From assembly GCA_944383825.1 (NCBI GenBank), contig CALWRA010000004.1, positions 1 to 64,000 of the forward strand: a stretch of DNA of 64,000 bases. The letters run 5' to 3'. Numbering within the stretch: the first letter of the stretch is position 1; every line of letters starts with the position of its first letter. A program made the translations under genes and the position numbers. The notes beneath the pieces are model-generated. The model was not told where the DNA came from. It did not search any database and saw nothing but the letters and a program-made list of their open reading frames with translations. Shown piece after piece: positions 8,365 to 16,780 of this stretch. Origin of the DNA: an uncultured Acetatifactor sp. GTDB taxonomy: Bacteria; Bacillota; Clostridia; Lachnospirales; Lachnospiraceae.

Positions 8365-8976
8365 ATGACAGTAACACAAATCATACCAATTACGAAATCC
8401 CGCAGTAAAATATATGTTGATCAGGAGCTTGCCTTTGTATTGTACAAAGGCGAGCTTCGCCTTTATCATGTGCGGGAGGGAGAGGAGATACCGCCGGAGG
8501 ACTGCCGGAGGATATTTCAGGAAGTACTGCCGAAGCGTGCCAGGCTAAGAGCAATGAATCTTTTGAAAAACAGAGAGTATACTACAAGCCAGCTAAGGGC
8601 CAAGCTGAAGGAGGGATTTTATCCCCAGGAAGCGATTGAGGATGCGCTGGAGTATGTGGCGTCCTTTCATTATACGGATGACCTGCGGTATGCGGTGGAT
8701 TTTATTACTTGTCACGAGAATGACAGGAGCCGAATGCGCATTGAGCAGGATCTTTTAAGAAGAGGAATTTCCAGGGAGATTCTGGAAAAGGCGTGGCTGG
8801 AATGGGAAGATAAGGGAGGAATACAGGACGAACAGAGCATGATTTTAGAACTTCTTGCGAAAAGGCGCTATGATCCGGAGTCCGCGGATAAAAAGGAACA
8901 GCAGCGCACCTATGCTTATTTGATGCGGAAGGGCTTTTCCGGGGAGCAAATCCGCAGAGCCCTTGGCTTATTTTAA
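8365..8976 (+). CDS. recX: Regulatory protein RecX
   Basis: Modulates RecA filament growth in the cytoplasm. The protein shows repeated three-helix units typical of RecX: RARLRAMNLLKNREYTTSQL, the middle segment with FHYTDDLRYAVDFI, and LLRRGISREILEKAWLEW. The C-terminus has another such repeat ending GFSGEQIRRALGLF. I placed the start at 8365 (MTVTQIIPITKSRSK) because GGACGGGGGG lies 4-14 bases upstream; the in-frame TTG at 8323 and ATG at 8329 have poor sites. A small CCGC-TGAA-GCGG hairpin immediately precedes the Shine-Dalgarno sequence, a pattern seen three more times in this window. Position after recA is the standard order. Confidence 0.9.
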   Translation: MTVTQIIPITKSRSKIYVDQELAFVLYKGELRLYHVREGEEIPPEDCRRIFQEVLPKRARLRAMNLLKNREYTTSQLRAKLKEGFYPQEAIEDALEYVASFHYTDDLRYAVDFITCHENDRSRMRIEQDLLRRGISREILEKAWLEWEDKGGIQDEQSMILELLAKRRYDPESADKKEQQRTYAYLMRKGFSGEQIRRALGLF

Positions 8977-8998
8977 AAGCTCTTTTCGCACTTCATAC

Positions 8999-9027
8999 TT
9001 GACATAACAACTGTTTCAGTTTAAAAT
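8999..9027 (+). promoter_or_regulatory. Promoter of rny
   Basis: TTGACA at 8999-9004, 17 bases, TAAAAT at 9022-9027. The predicted leader before rny is about 160 bases and AT-rich; no other element recognised in it. Confidence 0.7.
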
Positions 9028-9196
9028 TTAACTGTTGTAAATTGCTTGTTAGAATGTTTTCAGAGCTCCTTTGGGGGTATGTACATACATTCTATTATAA
9101 ATGGTAAGAAGAATTTCACTGCGGGAATTTTCCCATAGCGAGTTTTCTTACAGCAACAGTGTACAATGAAAATTAAATAAGGAGGTGCTCCTGTAG

Positions 9197-10744
9197 ATGC
9201 TTAGTTATGTGATCACAGCATTGGTCAGCGTCCTTGTAGCGGCTGTCATTACCGCTTTTGTAACCGCGTCCTATGAGAAGAAAGTCACGGCGGCAACCAT
9301 CGGCAATGCAGAGGAAAAAGCAAGGGAAATTATCGACGAGGCTCTGAAGACTGCAGAGACAAAAAAACGGGAATCGCTGCTTGAGGTAAAGGAAGAATCC
9401 ATTCGCACCAAGAATGAATTGGACAAGGAGATCAAGGAGAGAAGAGCGGAGGCTCAGCGCTATGAGCGCCGAGTGCAGCAGAAGGAAGAGAACATCGACA
9501 AGAAAGCTGATGCCATTGAAAAGCGTGAGGCAGGTTTGGCGGCCAGAGAAGAATCTTTAAATAAAATGAAGGAAGAGGTCTCCAAATTAAACGAGCAAAG
9601 AGTACAGGAACTGGAACGAATTTCAGGTTTAACCTCTGAACAGGCAAAAGACTACTTATTGAAAATTGTTGAAGATGAAGTAAAGCATGAAACGGCTGTG
9701 ATGATCAAGGAAATGGAGAGTCGCGCCAAAGAAGAAGCAGACAAAAAAGCAAAGGAGTATGTGGTGTCGGCAATTCAGAGATGCGCAGCAGACCATGTCT
9801 CTGAAACTACTATCTCCGTAGTACAGCTTCCCAATGATGAAATGAAGGGAAGAATTATCGGTCGTGAGGGACGTAATATCCGCACGCTGGAGACCATGAC
9901 GGGTGTTGATCTCATAATCGATGACACACCCGAAGCGGTAATTCTTTCGGGATTTGATCCCATTCGTCGTGAGGTGGCAAGAATTGCCCTTGAGAAATTA
10001 ATCGTTGATGGTCGTATCCACCCTGCCAGAATTGAAGAAATGGTAGAAAAAGCGCAAAAAGAAGTAGAGGTAATGATCAAAGAGGAAGGTGAAGCGGCGA
10101 CTTTGGAGGTCGGCGTACATGGTATTCACCCTGAGCTTGTAAAATTACTTGGCAAGATGAAGTTCAGAACCAGCTATGGCCAGAACGCGCTGAAGCATTC
10201 TATTGAAGTGGCGCAGCTGTCAGGCTTGCTGGCCGCTGAAATGGGATTGGATGTCAGGCTTGCAAAAAGAGCCGGATTGCTCCATGATATCGGCAAGGCC
10301 GTTGATCATGAGATGGAGGGATCCCACATTCAGCTGGGCGTTGAACTTTGCAGAAAATACAAGGAGAACGCCACCGTTATTAACGCGGTGGAATCTCATC
10401 ATGGCGATGTAGAGCCTACTTCCCTGATTGCGTGCATTGTACAAGCTGCTGATACAATCTCTGCCGCAAGGCCGGGAGCAAGAAGGGAAACACTGGAAAC
10501 TTATACCAGCAGATTAAAACAATTAGAAGATATAACAAACAATTTCAAAGGTGTAGATAAATCTTTTGCTATTCAGGCAGGTCGTGAAGTTCGTGTAATG
10601 GTAGTACCCGAGCAGGTTTCAGATGCCGATATGGTTCTGCTTGCCCGTGACATTTCCAAGCAGATTGAGGCTGAACTGGAATATCCCGGACAGATTAAAG
10701 TCAATGTGATTCGGGAGAGCCGTGTGATCGATTATGCAAAATAA
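9197..10744 (+). CDS. rny: Ribonuclease Y
   Basis: Membrane-anchored endoribonuclease that initiates mRNA decay. Order of parts: N-terminal membrane helix (about residues 3-24, [18 protein letters not shown]), a long Glu/Lys-rich coiled coil to about residue 200, a KH domain ([15 protein letters not shown] about 215-230), then an HD domain with the metal-binding HD in [12 protein letters not shown] near residue 360. 515 residues is normal. The start has a strong AAGGAGG, with a spacing of about 11 bases. It stands alone, with its own promoter and terminator. Confidence 0.97.
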   Translation: MLSYVITALVSVLVAAVITAFVTASYEKKVTAATIGNAEEKAREIIDEALKTAETKKRESLLEVKEESIRTKNELDKEIKERRAEAQRYERRVQQKEENIDKKADAIEKREAGLAAREESLNKMKEEVSKLNEQRVQELERISGLTSEQAKDYLLKIVEDEVKHETAVMIKEMESRAKEEADKKAKEYVVSAIQRCAADHVSETTISVVQLPNDEMKGRIIGREGRNIRTLETMTGVDLIIDDTPEAVILSGFDPIRREVARIALEKLIVDGRIHPARIEEMVEKAQKEVEVMIKEEGEAATLEVGVHGIHPELVKLLGKMKFRTSYGQNALKHSIEVAQLSGLLAAEMGLDVRLAKRAGLLHDIGKAVDHEMEGSHIQLGVELCRKYKENATVINAVESHHGDVEPTSLIACIVQAADTISAARPGARRETLETYTSRLKQLEDITNNFKGVDKSFAIQAGREVRVMVVPEQVSDADMVLLARDISKQIEAELEYPGQIKVNVIRESRVIDYAK

Positions 10745-10827
10745 CTGCCAACACAGTTTTTGGACTTGAAAATTTCATATGAAATAATAGGAAGCATGCT
10801 CTGCGAGCTTCCGGTTATCATCAATCA

Positions 10828-10864
10828 AAACCGCTGCACAAGATAAAGGTGCGGCGGTTTTTTT
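10828..10864 (+). terminator. Intrinsic terminator after rny
   Basis: Stem aaaccgctgcac (10828-10839) / gtgcggcggttt (10849-10860), one G-U pair, followed by a run of T continuing to 10864. Clear rho-independent terminator. Confidence 0.85.
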
Positions 10865-10939
10865 GGCAAAAGGGGTGTATTTGCATTTCAAAGCGGGACA
10901 TATCGAAAAGTTAATTTGTAAAAAATTTGAATTTTCCTC

Positions 10940-10968
10940 TTGTGAAATACTTTCTCGTATAGTATGAT
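10940..10968 (+). promoter_or_regulatory. Promoter of the aminotransferase-Nudix unit
   Basis: TTGTGA at 10940-10945, 17 bases, TATGAT at 10963-10968, about 55 bases before the start at 11026. Confidence 0.65.
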
Positions 10969-11025
10969 ATTTCAAGTGTATGATTGTATACGATTATCCA
11001 ATAAGGCATGAGAGGAATGAAAAGC

Positions 11026-12312
11026 ATGAAAGCGTATCAGGAGCTAAGTAAGGAAGAACTGCTGTCTTTGAAGGCACAGCTTGAGGCTGAGTATGAGAAG
11101 GCTAAGGGCAAGGGATTGAAGCTGGATATGTCCAGAGGCAAGCCTTCCATTGCGCAGCTGAATATGGCAATGGACTTTATGGATGTTATAAATTCCGAGA
11201 GCGATATGAAGACAGAAGAGGGCGTGGACGTCCGCAACTACGGCATTCTTGATGGGATTCCGGAGTCTAAGCATTTGATGGCGGATATTATGGGCGTGGA
11301 TTTTGAGAAGGTGATTGTCTGTGGCAATGCCAGTCTGACCATTATGTTTGACACAGTTGCACGTTCTATGACTCACGGCGTTCTGGGAAGTACTCCATGG
11401 TGCAAGCTGGAACAGGTAAAATTTCTTTGCCCGGTTCCGGGATATGACAGGCATTTTTCCATTTTGGAATATTTTGGGATTGATATGGTGAATGTTCCCA
11501 TGACGCCCCAGGGACCGGATATGGACGCGGTGGAAAAGCTTGTGGCGGAGGATGAAAGTATAAAAGGCATCTGGTGTGTGCCCAAATATTCAAATCCTCA
11601 GGGATATTCTTACTCGAATGAAACGGTGAAAAGGTTTGCTGCTTTGAAGCCTGCGGCAGAGGACTTCCGTATTTATTGGGACAATGCCTACGCTGTGCAT
11701 CATCTTTATGAGGACAGACAGGATGAGATTCTGGACATTCTTGCAGAATGCGAAAATGCCGGCAATTCTGATATGGTATATGTCTTCGGTTCTACGTCAA
11801 AGGTGACATTCGCAGGCTCGGGAATTGCAGCTGTGGCATCTTCTCCGGCAAATCTGGACGCTATCAGAAAGAGCATGACCATTCAGACCATTGGATATGA
11901 TAAAATAAATCAGCTGCGCCATGTGAGATATTTTAATAACTTTGAAGGCGTAAAGGCTCATATGAGAAAGCATGCGGAGATTATGCGACCTAAATTTGAG
12001 ATTGTATGGGAAATTCTGGACAGGGAGCTGACCGGGCTTGGAATTGGTTCCTGGACAAAGCCCAACGGCGGATATTTTATCTCCTTTGACGGGATGGAGG
12101 GCTGTGCAAAAGCGATTGTCAGCAAATGCAAGGAGGCTGGTATGGTGCTTACGGGAGCGGGAGCCACCTATCCTTATGGGAAGGATCCTTCAGACAGTAA
12201 TATTCGTATCGCTCCTACCTTTCCTACAACGGAGGAGATGGCTCAGGCCACGGAGCTGTTCGCTCTGTGCGTGAAGCTTGTTAGCGTGGAGAAGCTGTTA
12301 GAGGAGCGGTAA
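11026..12312 (+). CDS. Aminotransferase of the AspT-like (PF12897) class I group
   Basis: PLP-dependent aminotransferase of about 428 residues. Conserved parts include LDMSRGKPS near the N-terminus, NYGILDG, the substrate loop CPVPGYDRHF, VPKYSNPQGYSYS, the WDNAYAVHHL segment and the Schiff-base lysine in STSKVTFAGSG near residue 260. This pattern fits the divergent aspartate aminotransferase group (PF12897) that is often mislabelled MocR/GntR-like, though no DNA-binding domain is present here. The likely reaction is glutamate-aspartate transamination. Three ATGs lie close together (11008, 11017, 11026); GAGAGG at 11010-11015 best serves 11026. The Nudix gene starts 2 bases after its stop. 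Confidence 0.85.
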   Translation: MKAYQELSKEELLSLKAQLEAEYEKAKGKGLKLDMSRGKPSIAQLNMAMDFMDVINSESDMKTEEGVDVRNYGILDGIPESKHLMADIMGVDFEKVIVCGNASLTIMFDTVARSMTHGVLGSTPWCKLEQVKFLCPVPGYDRHFSILEYFGIDMVNVPMTPQGPDMDAVEKLVAEDESIKGIWCVPKYSNPQGYSYSNETVKRFAALKPAAEDFRIYWDNAYAVHHLYEDRQDEILDILAECENAGNSDMVYVFGSTSKVTFAGSGIAAVASSPANLDAIRKSMTIQTIGYDKINQLRHVRYFNNFEGVKAHMRKHAEIMRPKFEIVWEILDRELTGLGIGSWTKPNGGYFISFDGMEGCAKAIVSKCKEAGMVLTGAGATYPYGKDPSDSNIRIAPTFPTTEEMAQATELFALCVKLVSVEKLLEER

Positions 12313-12314
12313 TT

Positions 12315-12866
12315 ATGGAAGAGTTTAAGAGGATTAAGAGAGAGCTGGTTGCGAAGGGAGCCATAATTGATTACTATCAGGATACCATGCAGATTCCAAA
12401 CGGAAATATTGCGAAATGGGATCTGATTGATCATAAAGGGGCTGCGGCAGCGGTAGCCGTCAGAGAGGATGGAAAATTGCTTATGGTGCGCCAGTACCGC
12501 AATGCCCTGGAACGGGAAACTCTGGAAATTCCTGCGGGAGGACTCAACAGCAGGACGGAACCCACGGACGAGGCGGCCAGGCGGGAGTTAGAGGAGGAGA
12601 CCGGATATGTATGCGGGAGCCTGGAGCTTCTTACCTCCATCTTTACAACAGTGGCCTTTTGTAATGAAAAAATAGACATTTATGTGGCAAGAAACCTAAG
12701 ACCGGGAAAACAGCGCCTGGATGAGGATGAATTTATCAATGTGGAGGCCTATACTGTGGAGGAGCTGAAGCAGATGATATTTCAGTGCAGGATACAGGAT
12801 GCCAAAACAATCTGCGGCATTCTGACATATGCCGCAAAATATCTTGAAGGCGGGCAGAAGCATTAA
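12315..12866 (+). CDS. Nudix hydrolase, ADP-ribose pyrophosphatase type
   Basis: Cytoplasmic hydrolase of nucleoside diphosphate derivatives, probably ADP-ribose to AMP and ribose-5-phosphate (NudF group). The Nudix box G-x5-E-x7-RELEEETG is present from GGLNSRTEPTDEAARRELEEE onward (about residues 76-97), preceded by EIPAGG, which is typical of ADP-ribose pyrophosphatases. 183 residues. It lies 2 bases after the aminotransferase stop, so the two are co-transcribed; a hairpin at 12881-12922 follows. The order nudF-spoIIM-xerD seen here is also common in Bacilli and Clostridia. Confidence 0.9.
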   Translation: MEEFKRIKRELVAKGAIIDYYQDTMQIPNGNIAKWDLIDHKGAAAAVAVREDGKLLMVRQYRNALERETLEIPAGGLNSRTEPTDEAARRELEEETGYVCGSLELLTSIFTTVAFCNEKIDIYVARNLRPGKQRLDEDEFINVEAYTVEELKQMIFQCRIQDAKTICGILTYAAKYLEGGQKH

Positions 12867-12880
12867 CCTTGGGGGATAGG

Positions 12881-12922
12881 AAAAAGACGAGCGAAAAGCG
12901 ATTGCCTTTGGCCCGTCTTTTT
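12881..12922 (+). terminator. Probable terminator after the Nudix gene
   Basis: Outer stem aaaaagacg (12881-12889) / cgtcttttt (12914-12922) enclosing a 24-base partly paired loop, ending in T. Less compact than the other terminators here. Confidence 0.55.
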
Positions 12923-13015
12923 GCATCGTATATGAAATTCATGATTGCCCGGTTCACCGCATACAATAGATTGTCATGAAAGGGCATGGCAGTTTAAGCA
13001 AGGCGGGTGAAGAAT

Positions 13016-13618
13016 ATGATACCGATTTCGGGAAAATACCTGCAGAGGGGAAAGCTTCCCCTTTTGCCGATTTTTCTGGCCGGGTTTCTGGCGGGAATTT
13101 TAATTATGAACATGGGAAAAAGCATTTTGCTTGAAAACACGGGATTATTGGATGAATATGCGTTGTATCATATGAAGTATATGACCGTAAACAGTAATGC
13201 TCTTTTTTATTATGTACTAAAGCAAAGGCTTGGCACTCTGATTATGCTGGCGGTGTTTGCCACTACGTATCTGGGACTTGCGGTATGCGTGGGAGCGGTG
13301 CTCTGGTATGGAGCGGCGGCAGGAGCTTTTTTGTCCGCTTTGGTGATCCGGTATGGGCTGAAGGGTATTTTGTTTGCCTTGACGGGGGTACTGCCGCAGT
13401 ATCTTTTGTACGTGCCGGCCATGCTTGCGATGCTGCTTTGGTGTGAAAGCCTGTGCAGAAGCATTTACTTTCGCAATACGGCTTTTCAGGAAGGGAATCA
13501 TTCTTTGCCAAAACGTCTGATACATTTGGCTGTAATTACGGCCATTGTAATTATAGGATGCTTCCTGGAAAGTTTTGTAAACCCGCATTTAATGTCTGCT
13601 TTACTTAAAATTTTTTAA
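13016..13618 (+). CDS. spoIIM: Stage II sporulation protein M
   Basis: Integral membrane protein (DUF95/SpoIIM family) of the engulfment machinery, which with SpoIID and SpoIIP remodels septal peptidoglycan in the mother cell. It has about five hydrophobic helices, including LLPIFLAGFLAGILIMNM, MLAVFATTYLGLAV, AAAGAFLSALVIRYG and a final VITAIVIIGCFLESFV. About 200 residues, normal length. ATG at 13016 is preferred over GTG at 13007 because the purine-rich AGGCGGGTGAAG at 13001-13012 then falls at the correct distance. It indicates a spore former. xerD lies 93 bases downstream. Confidence 0.9.
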   Translation: MIPISGKYLQRGKLPLLPIFLAGFLAGILIMNMGKSILLENTGLLDEYALYHMKYMTVNSNALFYYVLKQRLGTLIMLAVFATTYLGLAVCVGAVLWYGAAAGAFLSALVIRYGLKGILFALTGVLPQYLLYVPAMLAMLLWCESLCRSIYFRNTAFQEGNHSLPKRLIHLAVITAIVIIGCFLESFVNPHLMSALLKIF

Positions 13619-13711
13619 ATAGTTAAGGATGTCTGGATTGATTTCTCTGATTTCTATTATTATAATTGAAGTTGCGGCGCTATCAGCGTCAGCGAAGGGC
13701 AGGGATTGGAA

Positions 13712-14578
13712 ATGGATCAGGCTATAGATGCGTTTATTTCTTATCTGTATATAAGTAAGGAAACCTCTGAGAATACGCGTCTTGCCTATTATAGAGATTT
13801 ATGTAAACTGAAAATTTTCATGGAAGAGCACAGAATTTCACGGATAGAGGATGTGGGACGTGAGGATTTGGCAAACTTTGTAAAGGAGCTGGAAAAAAGA
13901 AACTTTAAGGCTGCCACTGTTTCACGGTGTATTGCGTCCGTGAAGGCATTTTATCATTTCCTGTACAGAGAGCGCATGGTTTCCCAGGATTTGGGACAAG
14001 ATCTTCACGCGCCCAAGATTGAAAAAAAGCGCCCGGTAACCATGACTGCGGAAGAGATGAGCCGATTGTCCAGTCAGCCTTCCGGGAATTCCCCCAAACA
14101 GCTGAGAGACAGGGCCATGCTGTCTTTGCTGTGCGCAACAGGGATGCGGGTAACGGAGCTCATTAGCCTGCGGCTGTCGGACGTAAATTTTCAATCGGGC
14201 CATGTGCTGTGCAGGGACGATAGAGTTAGGAAAAGAATGATTTCCTTTGGACAGGAGACCTGCGGCGTTCTTTTGCGATATGTGGAATGCGGCAGATCTG
14301 AGCTTGTGGGAGAAAGAGCTGAGGAGGCTTTGTTTGTCAACTGCAGCGGCGGTCCTATGAGTCGCCAGGGGTTCTGGAAGTTATTGAAACATTATGCCCA
14401 GAAAGCGGGACTGGAAGAAATCACTCCTCATACCATACGTCACTCCTTTGCGGTGCAGCTTGTGTCTGAGGGAGTTGATCTGAAGACGGTACAGGAAGTA
14501 ATGGGACATTCAGACATTGCAACAACTCAGGTTTATGTAGAAATGAGCCGCAGCGGTTTAAAGGAACGGAAGAGATAA
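13712..14578 (+). CDS. xerD: Tyrosine recombinase XerD
   Basis: Site-specific recombinase, expected to resolve chromosome dimers at dif. N-terminal SAM-like core-binding domain (DAFISYLYISKETSENT, residues about 6-85) and C-terminal catalytic domain with the R-K-H-R-H-Y set: Arg in TGMRVTELISL, H and R in HTIRHSFAVQL, His in MGHSDIATTQ and nucleophilic Tyr in VYVEMSR. 288 residues, as expected of Xer proteins. I chose ATG 13712 rather than the TTG two codons upstream. It follows spoIIM, a conserved position for the XerD-type protein rather than for phage integrases. Confidence 0.92.
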   Translation: MDQAIDAFISYLYISKETSENTRLAYYRDLCKLKIFMEEHRISRIEDVGREDLANFVKELEKRNFKAATVSRCIASVKAFYHFLYRERMVSQDLGQDLHAPKIEKKRPVTMTAEEMSRLSSQPSGNSPKQLRDRAMLSLLCATGMRVTELISLRLSDVNFQSGHVLCRDDRVRKRMISFGQETCGVLLRYVECGRSELVGERAEEALFVNCSGGPMSRQGFWKLLKHYAQKAGLEEITPHTIRHSFAVQLVSEGVDLKTVQEVMGHSDIATTQVYVEMSRSGLKERKR

Positions 14579-14583
14579 TAAAC

Positions 14584-14622
14584 GGCTCCCCTCGAAGAGA
14601 AGGCTTCTCTGCAAGGGGAGCC
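14584..14622. terminator. Hairpin between convergent xerD and the DAHP synthase gene
   Basis: GGCTCCCCT (14584-14592) pairs with AGGGGAGCC (14614-14622), with a second stem agagaa/ttctct inside. No long T run on either side, so it is a probable bidirectional terminator of modest strength. Confidence 0.6.
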
Positions 14623-14671
14623 AAAGTTGCGTATACCTTTCTTAACGGTGGGATTCGGTGACATGCCTGTA

Positions 14672-15700
14672 TTAGTCATATTCAGCAATATCATAAATCA
14701 ATTTTTCCGAAGCTTCCCAGCCGAGACAGGGATCGGTAATAGATTTTCCGTAAACACCGCCGCCCACCTTCTGACATCCCTCTTCAATGTAGCTTTCAAT
14801 CATGATGCCCTTTACCAGCGCATGAATATCGCTGTTTAGCTTGCGGCTGTGCATGACTTCCTTTGTAATTCGGATCTGCTGCTCGAATTGTTTATTGGAG
14901 TTGGAGTGATTTGCATCTATGACACATGCTGGATTTTTTAAATCCATCTTACCGTACATTTCCAGAAGTCTGTTCAAATCCTCATAGTGATAATTTGGAA
15001 TACTGTGGCCGTGCTTGTTTGTAGCTCCACGCAGTACAGTATGAGCCAGCTCATTGCCTGTGGTGTTTACCTCCCAGCCTCTGTAGATAAAAGAGTGGGG
15101 GCGCTGTGCGGCGTATACTGAGTTCAGCATCACGGAAAAATCGCCGCTTGTAGGATTTTTCATTCCGGCAGGAACATCGAATCCACTGACGGTGAGCCGG
15201 TGCTGCTGATCTTCCACGGAGCGGGCGCCGATGGCCACATAGGATAGAATATCGGAAACATACCGCCAGTTCTCCGGGTACAGCATTTCGTCGGCAGCGG
15301 TCAAACCTGTTTCTGACATTGCTCTGATGTGCATTTTGCGCATAGCCACAAGCCCGGCCAGAAAATCAGGCTTTTTTTCGGGATCTGGCTGATGCACGAT
15401 TCCTTTGTAGCCTTCTCCGGTGGTGCGGGGTTTATTAGTATAAATTCTGGGAATCAGAATCAGCTTGTCCTTTACCTTTTCATTGACTGTTGCCAAACGG
15501 TTTACATAATCGCAGACGGAATCCTCGTTGTCTGCGGAGCAGGGACCGATGATAACCAGAAACTTATTGGTTTTTCCTGTAATTACGTCCCGTATCTGCG
15601 CGTCACGCTCCGCCTTGATCCCGGCAAGGGAAGGGGGGAGCGGATACTGCTCCTTGATTTCCGCGGGAGTAGGCAGTTTTTTGATAAATTCAAAACTCAT
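14672..15700 (-). CDS. 3-deoxy-7-phosphoheptulonate (DAHP) synthase, class I alpha
   Basis: First step of the shikimate pathway: phosphoenolpyruvate plus erythrose-4-phosphate gives DAHP. The AroF/G/H-type sequence is clear: VIIGPCSADNED, IPRIYTNKPRTTGEGYKG, AIGARSVEDQQHR, GMKNPTSGDF and DANHSNSNKQ. About 342 residues. The ATG at 15700 gives MSFEFIKKLPTP, the usual start, but the best Shine-Dalgarno (AAAGGA on this strand near 15726) is too far for it; a TTG at 15718 would be better spaced. A two-codon open frame ATG-GTG-TAA overlaps the spacer (see findings). It is transcribed alone. Which AroF, AroG or AroH feedback class applies cannot be told. Confidence 0.95.
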   Translation of the reverse strand: MSFEFIKKLPTPAEIKEQYPLPPSLAGIKAERDAQIRDVITGKTNKFLVIIGPCSADNEDSVCDYVNRLATVNEKVKDKLILIPRIYTNKPRTTGEGYKGIVHQPDPEKKPDFLAGLVAMRKMHIRAMSETGLTAADEMLYPENWRYVSDILSYVAIGARSVEDQQHRLTVSGFDVPAGMKNPTSGDFSVMLNSVYAAQRPHSFIYRGWEVNTTGNELAHTVLRGATNKHGHSIPNYHYEDLNRLLEMYGKMDLKNPACVIDANHSNSNKQFEQQIRITKEVMHSRKLNSDIHALVKGIMIESYIEEGCQKVGGGVYGKSITDPCLGWEASEKLIYDIAEYD

Positions 15701-15755
15701 TTTATTACACCATGCCAAAGGCAGATCCTTTCTTTCATTTTGTAAAATCTTATAT

Positions 15756-15784
15756 ATTATAGTATACTTATGAATAACCTGCAA
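15756..15784 (-). promoter_or_regulatory. Promoter of the DAHP synthase gene
   Basis: On the minus strand, TTGCAG (15779-15784), 17 bases, TATAAT (15756-15761). The leader would be about 50 bases, too short for a T-box. Confidence 0.65.
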
Positions 15785-16183
15785 GGGAATTTAATGATTT
15801 AAAGCGATAAAATACAAGATAATACATGAAATTTTAAAAATAATACATTTTCTTTTAGATGATCATATTGTAAAATAAGCTAAGGTTTTATAAGGAAATC
15901 TCCCCTTTTTTGGACAACATCCCACCCCCAAGGGATGTTGTCTTTTTTTATTTGTGACAGCAGAATAATTCAGAAAGCCCTTTCTGATGCCTGCGGCAAT
16001 AAAAGGTCTGCAGAGCTTGTCCTTTACTGTTTGCCTGATATTTCAGTTGATCTAAACTATAATAGTACTTATTTCATAAAATCTATGCTTTCTGAATTAA
16101 TGGTAAAATATTTGGAAAAAAATGGTAAATTATAAAACAAGCGAAAGATTAACCGGAGTTTGATATATACAGGCGGATCAAAA
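15785..16183. other. AT-rich intergenic region with one anonymous ORF
   Basis: No recognisable gene. An open frame at 15935-16135 (66 codons, + strand) begins with an ATG that lies inside the right arm of the hairpin at 15913-15949 and has no ribosome binding site of its own; it matches nothing I recognise and I do not call it a gene. The rest is AT-rich and could hold promoters for the DAHP synthase gene (minus) and the sigma factor gene (plus). Confidence 0.5.
15913..15949 (+). terminator. Strong orphan terminator
   Basis: Perfect 11-bp stem GACAACATCCC (15913-15923) / GGGATGTTGTC (15932-15942) followed by seven T. There is no plus-strand gene between xerD (ends 14578) and this point, so either it ends a short unrecognised transcript or it guards against antisense reading from the DAHP synthase region. 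Confidence 0.8.
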
Positions 16184-16732
16184 ATGGACAAAGATACAGA
16201 ATTTTCAAAATTATATAAAGAGCATTACGAAAGTATAAGAAAATATGTGAAAGCCATGCTGGGTGAAGGATTTCTGGCAGACGATATTGTACAGGAAACT
16301 TTTCTGGAGGCGTGGAGGAAATATGATATTTTCAGAGTACATCCCAATCAAATTGGCTGGCTGATGCGTACAGCATGTTTCAAAATACGTAATTTGAGAA
16401 AGCGGCTCAGCAGACGGGATGAGATTTCCCTGGATGAAAAGCTGCCCGAGATTGCCAGGGAAGATTATTCTCTGGAAATGAAGGAACTGGAGATCATCTT
16501 GGAGAAGGCTTTGAATGATGAAGAAAGGCTGCGTTTCAGAAGATATTTTCTGTGGGGCTATACTGTTGCGGAAATGTCAAAGCTTGAGGGTATTACAGAA
16601 AATAATATGAGGGTTAGAATATGTCGCCTGTTGAATAAGCTGAGGAGAGAAATCAAGGCTGTGAGTCTGTTTTCCTTGACGCTGGCAGGTATATTGGGAG
16701 AGCTTTGTCTGCTGATGTGGACATTGATCTGA
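16184..16732 (+). CDS. ECF-type RNA polymerase sigma factor with hydrophobic C-terminal tail
   Basis: Sigma-70 family factor of about 182 residues. Region 2 reads LYKEHYESIRKYVKAMLG then DDIVQETFLEAWRKYDIF; region 4 reads RRYFLWGYTVAEMSKLEGI with a helix-turn-helix and RVRICRLLNKLRREI. Unusually, the protein does not end after region 4 but continues about 22 residues as a hydrophobic helix (SLFSLTLAGILGELCLLMW), which could attach it to the membrane. The ATG at 16184 is chosen over 16160 by family alignment and the AGGCGGA upstream. The next gene, 48 bases on, encodes a membrane protein with a cytosolic N-terminus that is the likely anti-sigma factor. Confidence 0.8.
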   Translation: MDKDTEFSKLYKEHYESIRKYVKAMLGEGFLADDIVQETFLEAWRKYDIFRVHPNQIGWLMRTACFKIRNLRKRLSRRDEISLDEKLPEIAREDYSLEMKELEIILEKALNDEERLRFRRYFLWGYTVAEMSKLEGITENNMRVRICRLLNKLRREIKAVSLFSLTLAGILGELCLLMWTLI

Positions 16733-16780
16733 CAGGGGGGACGGAAGGAGCTGTAGTGAAAGACATTATGAAAAAAGGGA

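Noticed and set aside
15701-15784. T-box leader for the DAHP synthase gene
   Set aside because: The leader from the predicted promoter is only about 50 bases, too short for a T-box, and lacks the conserved TGGNACCGCG.
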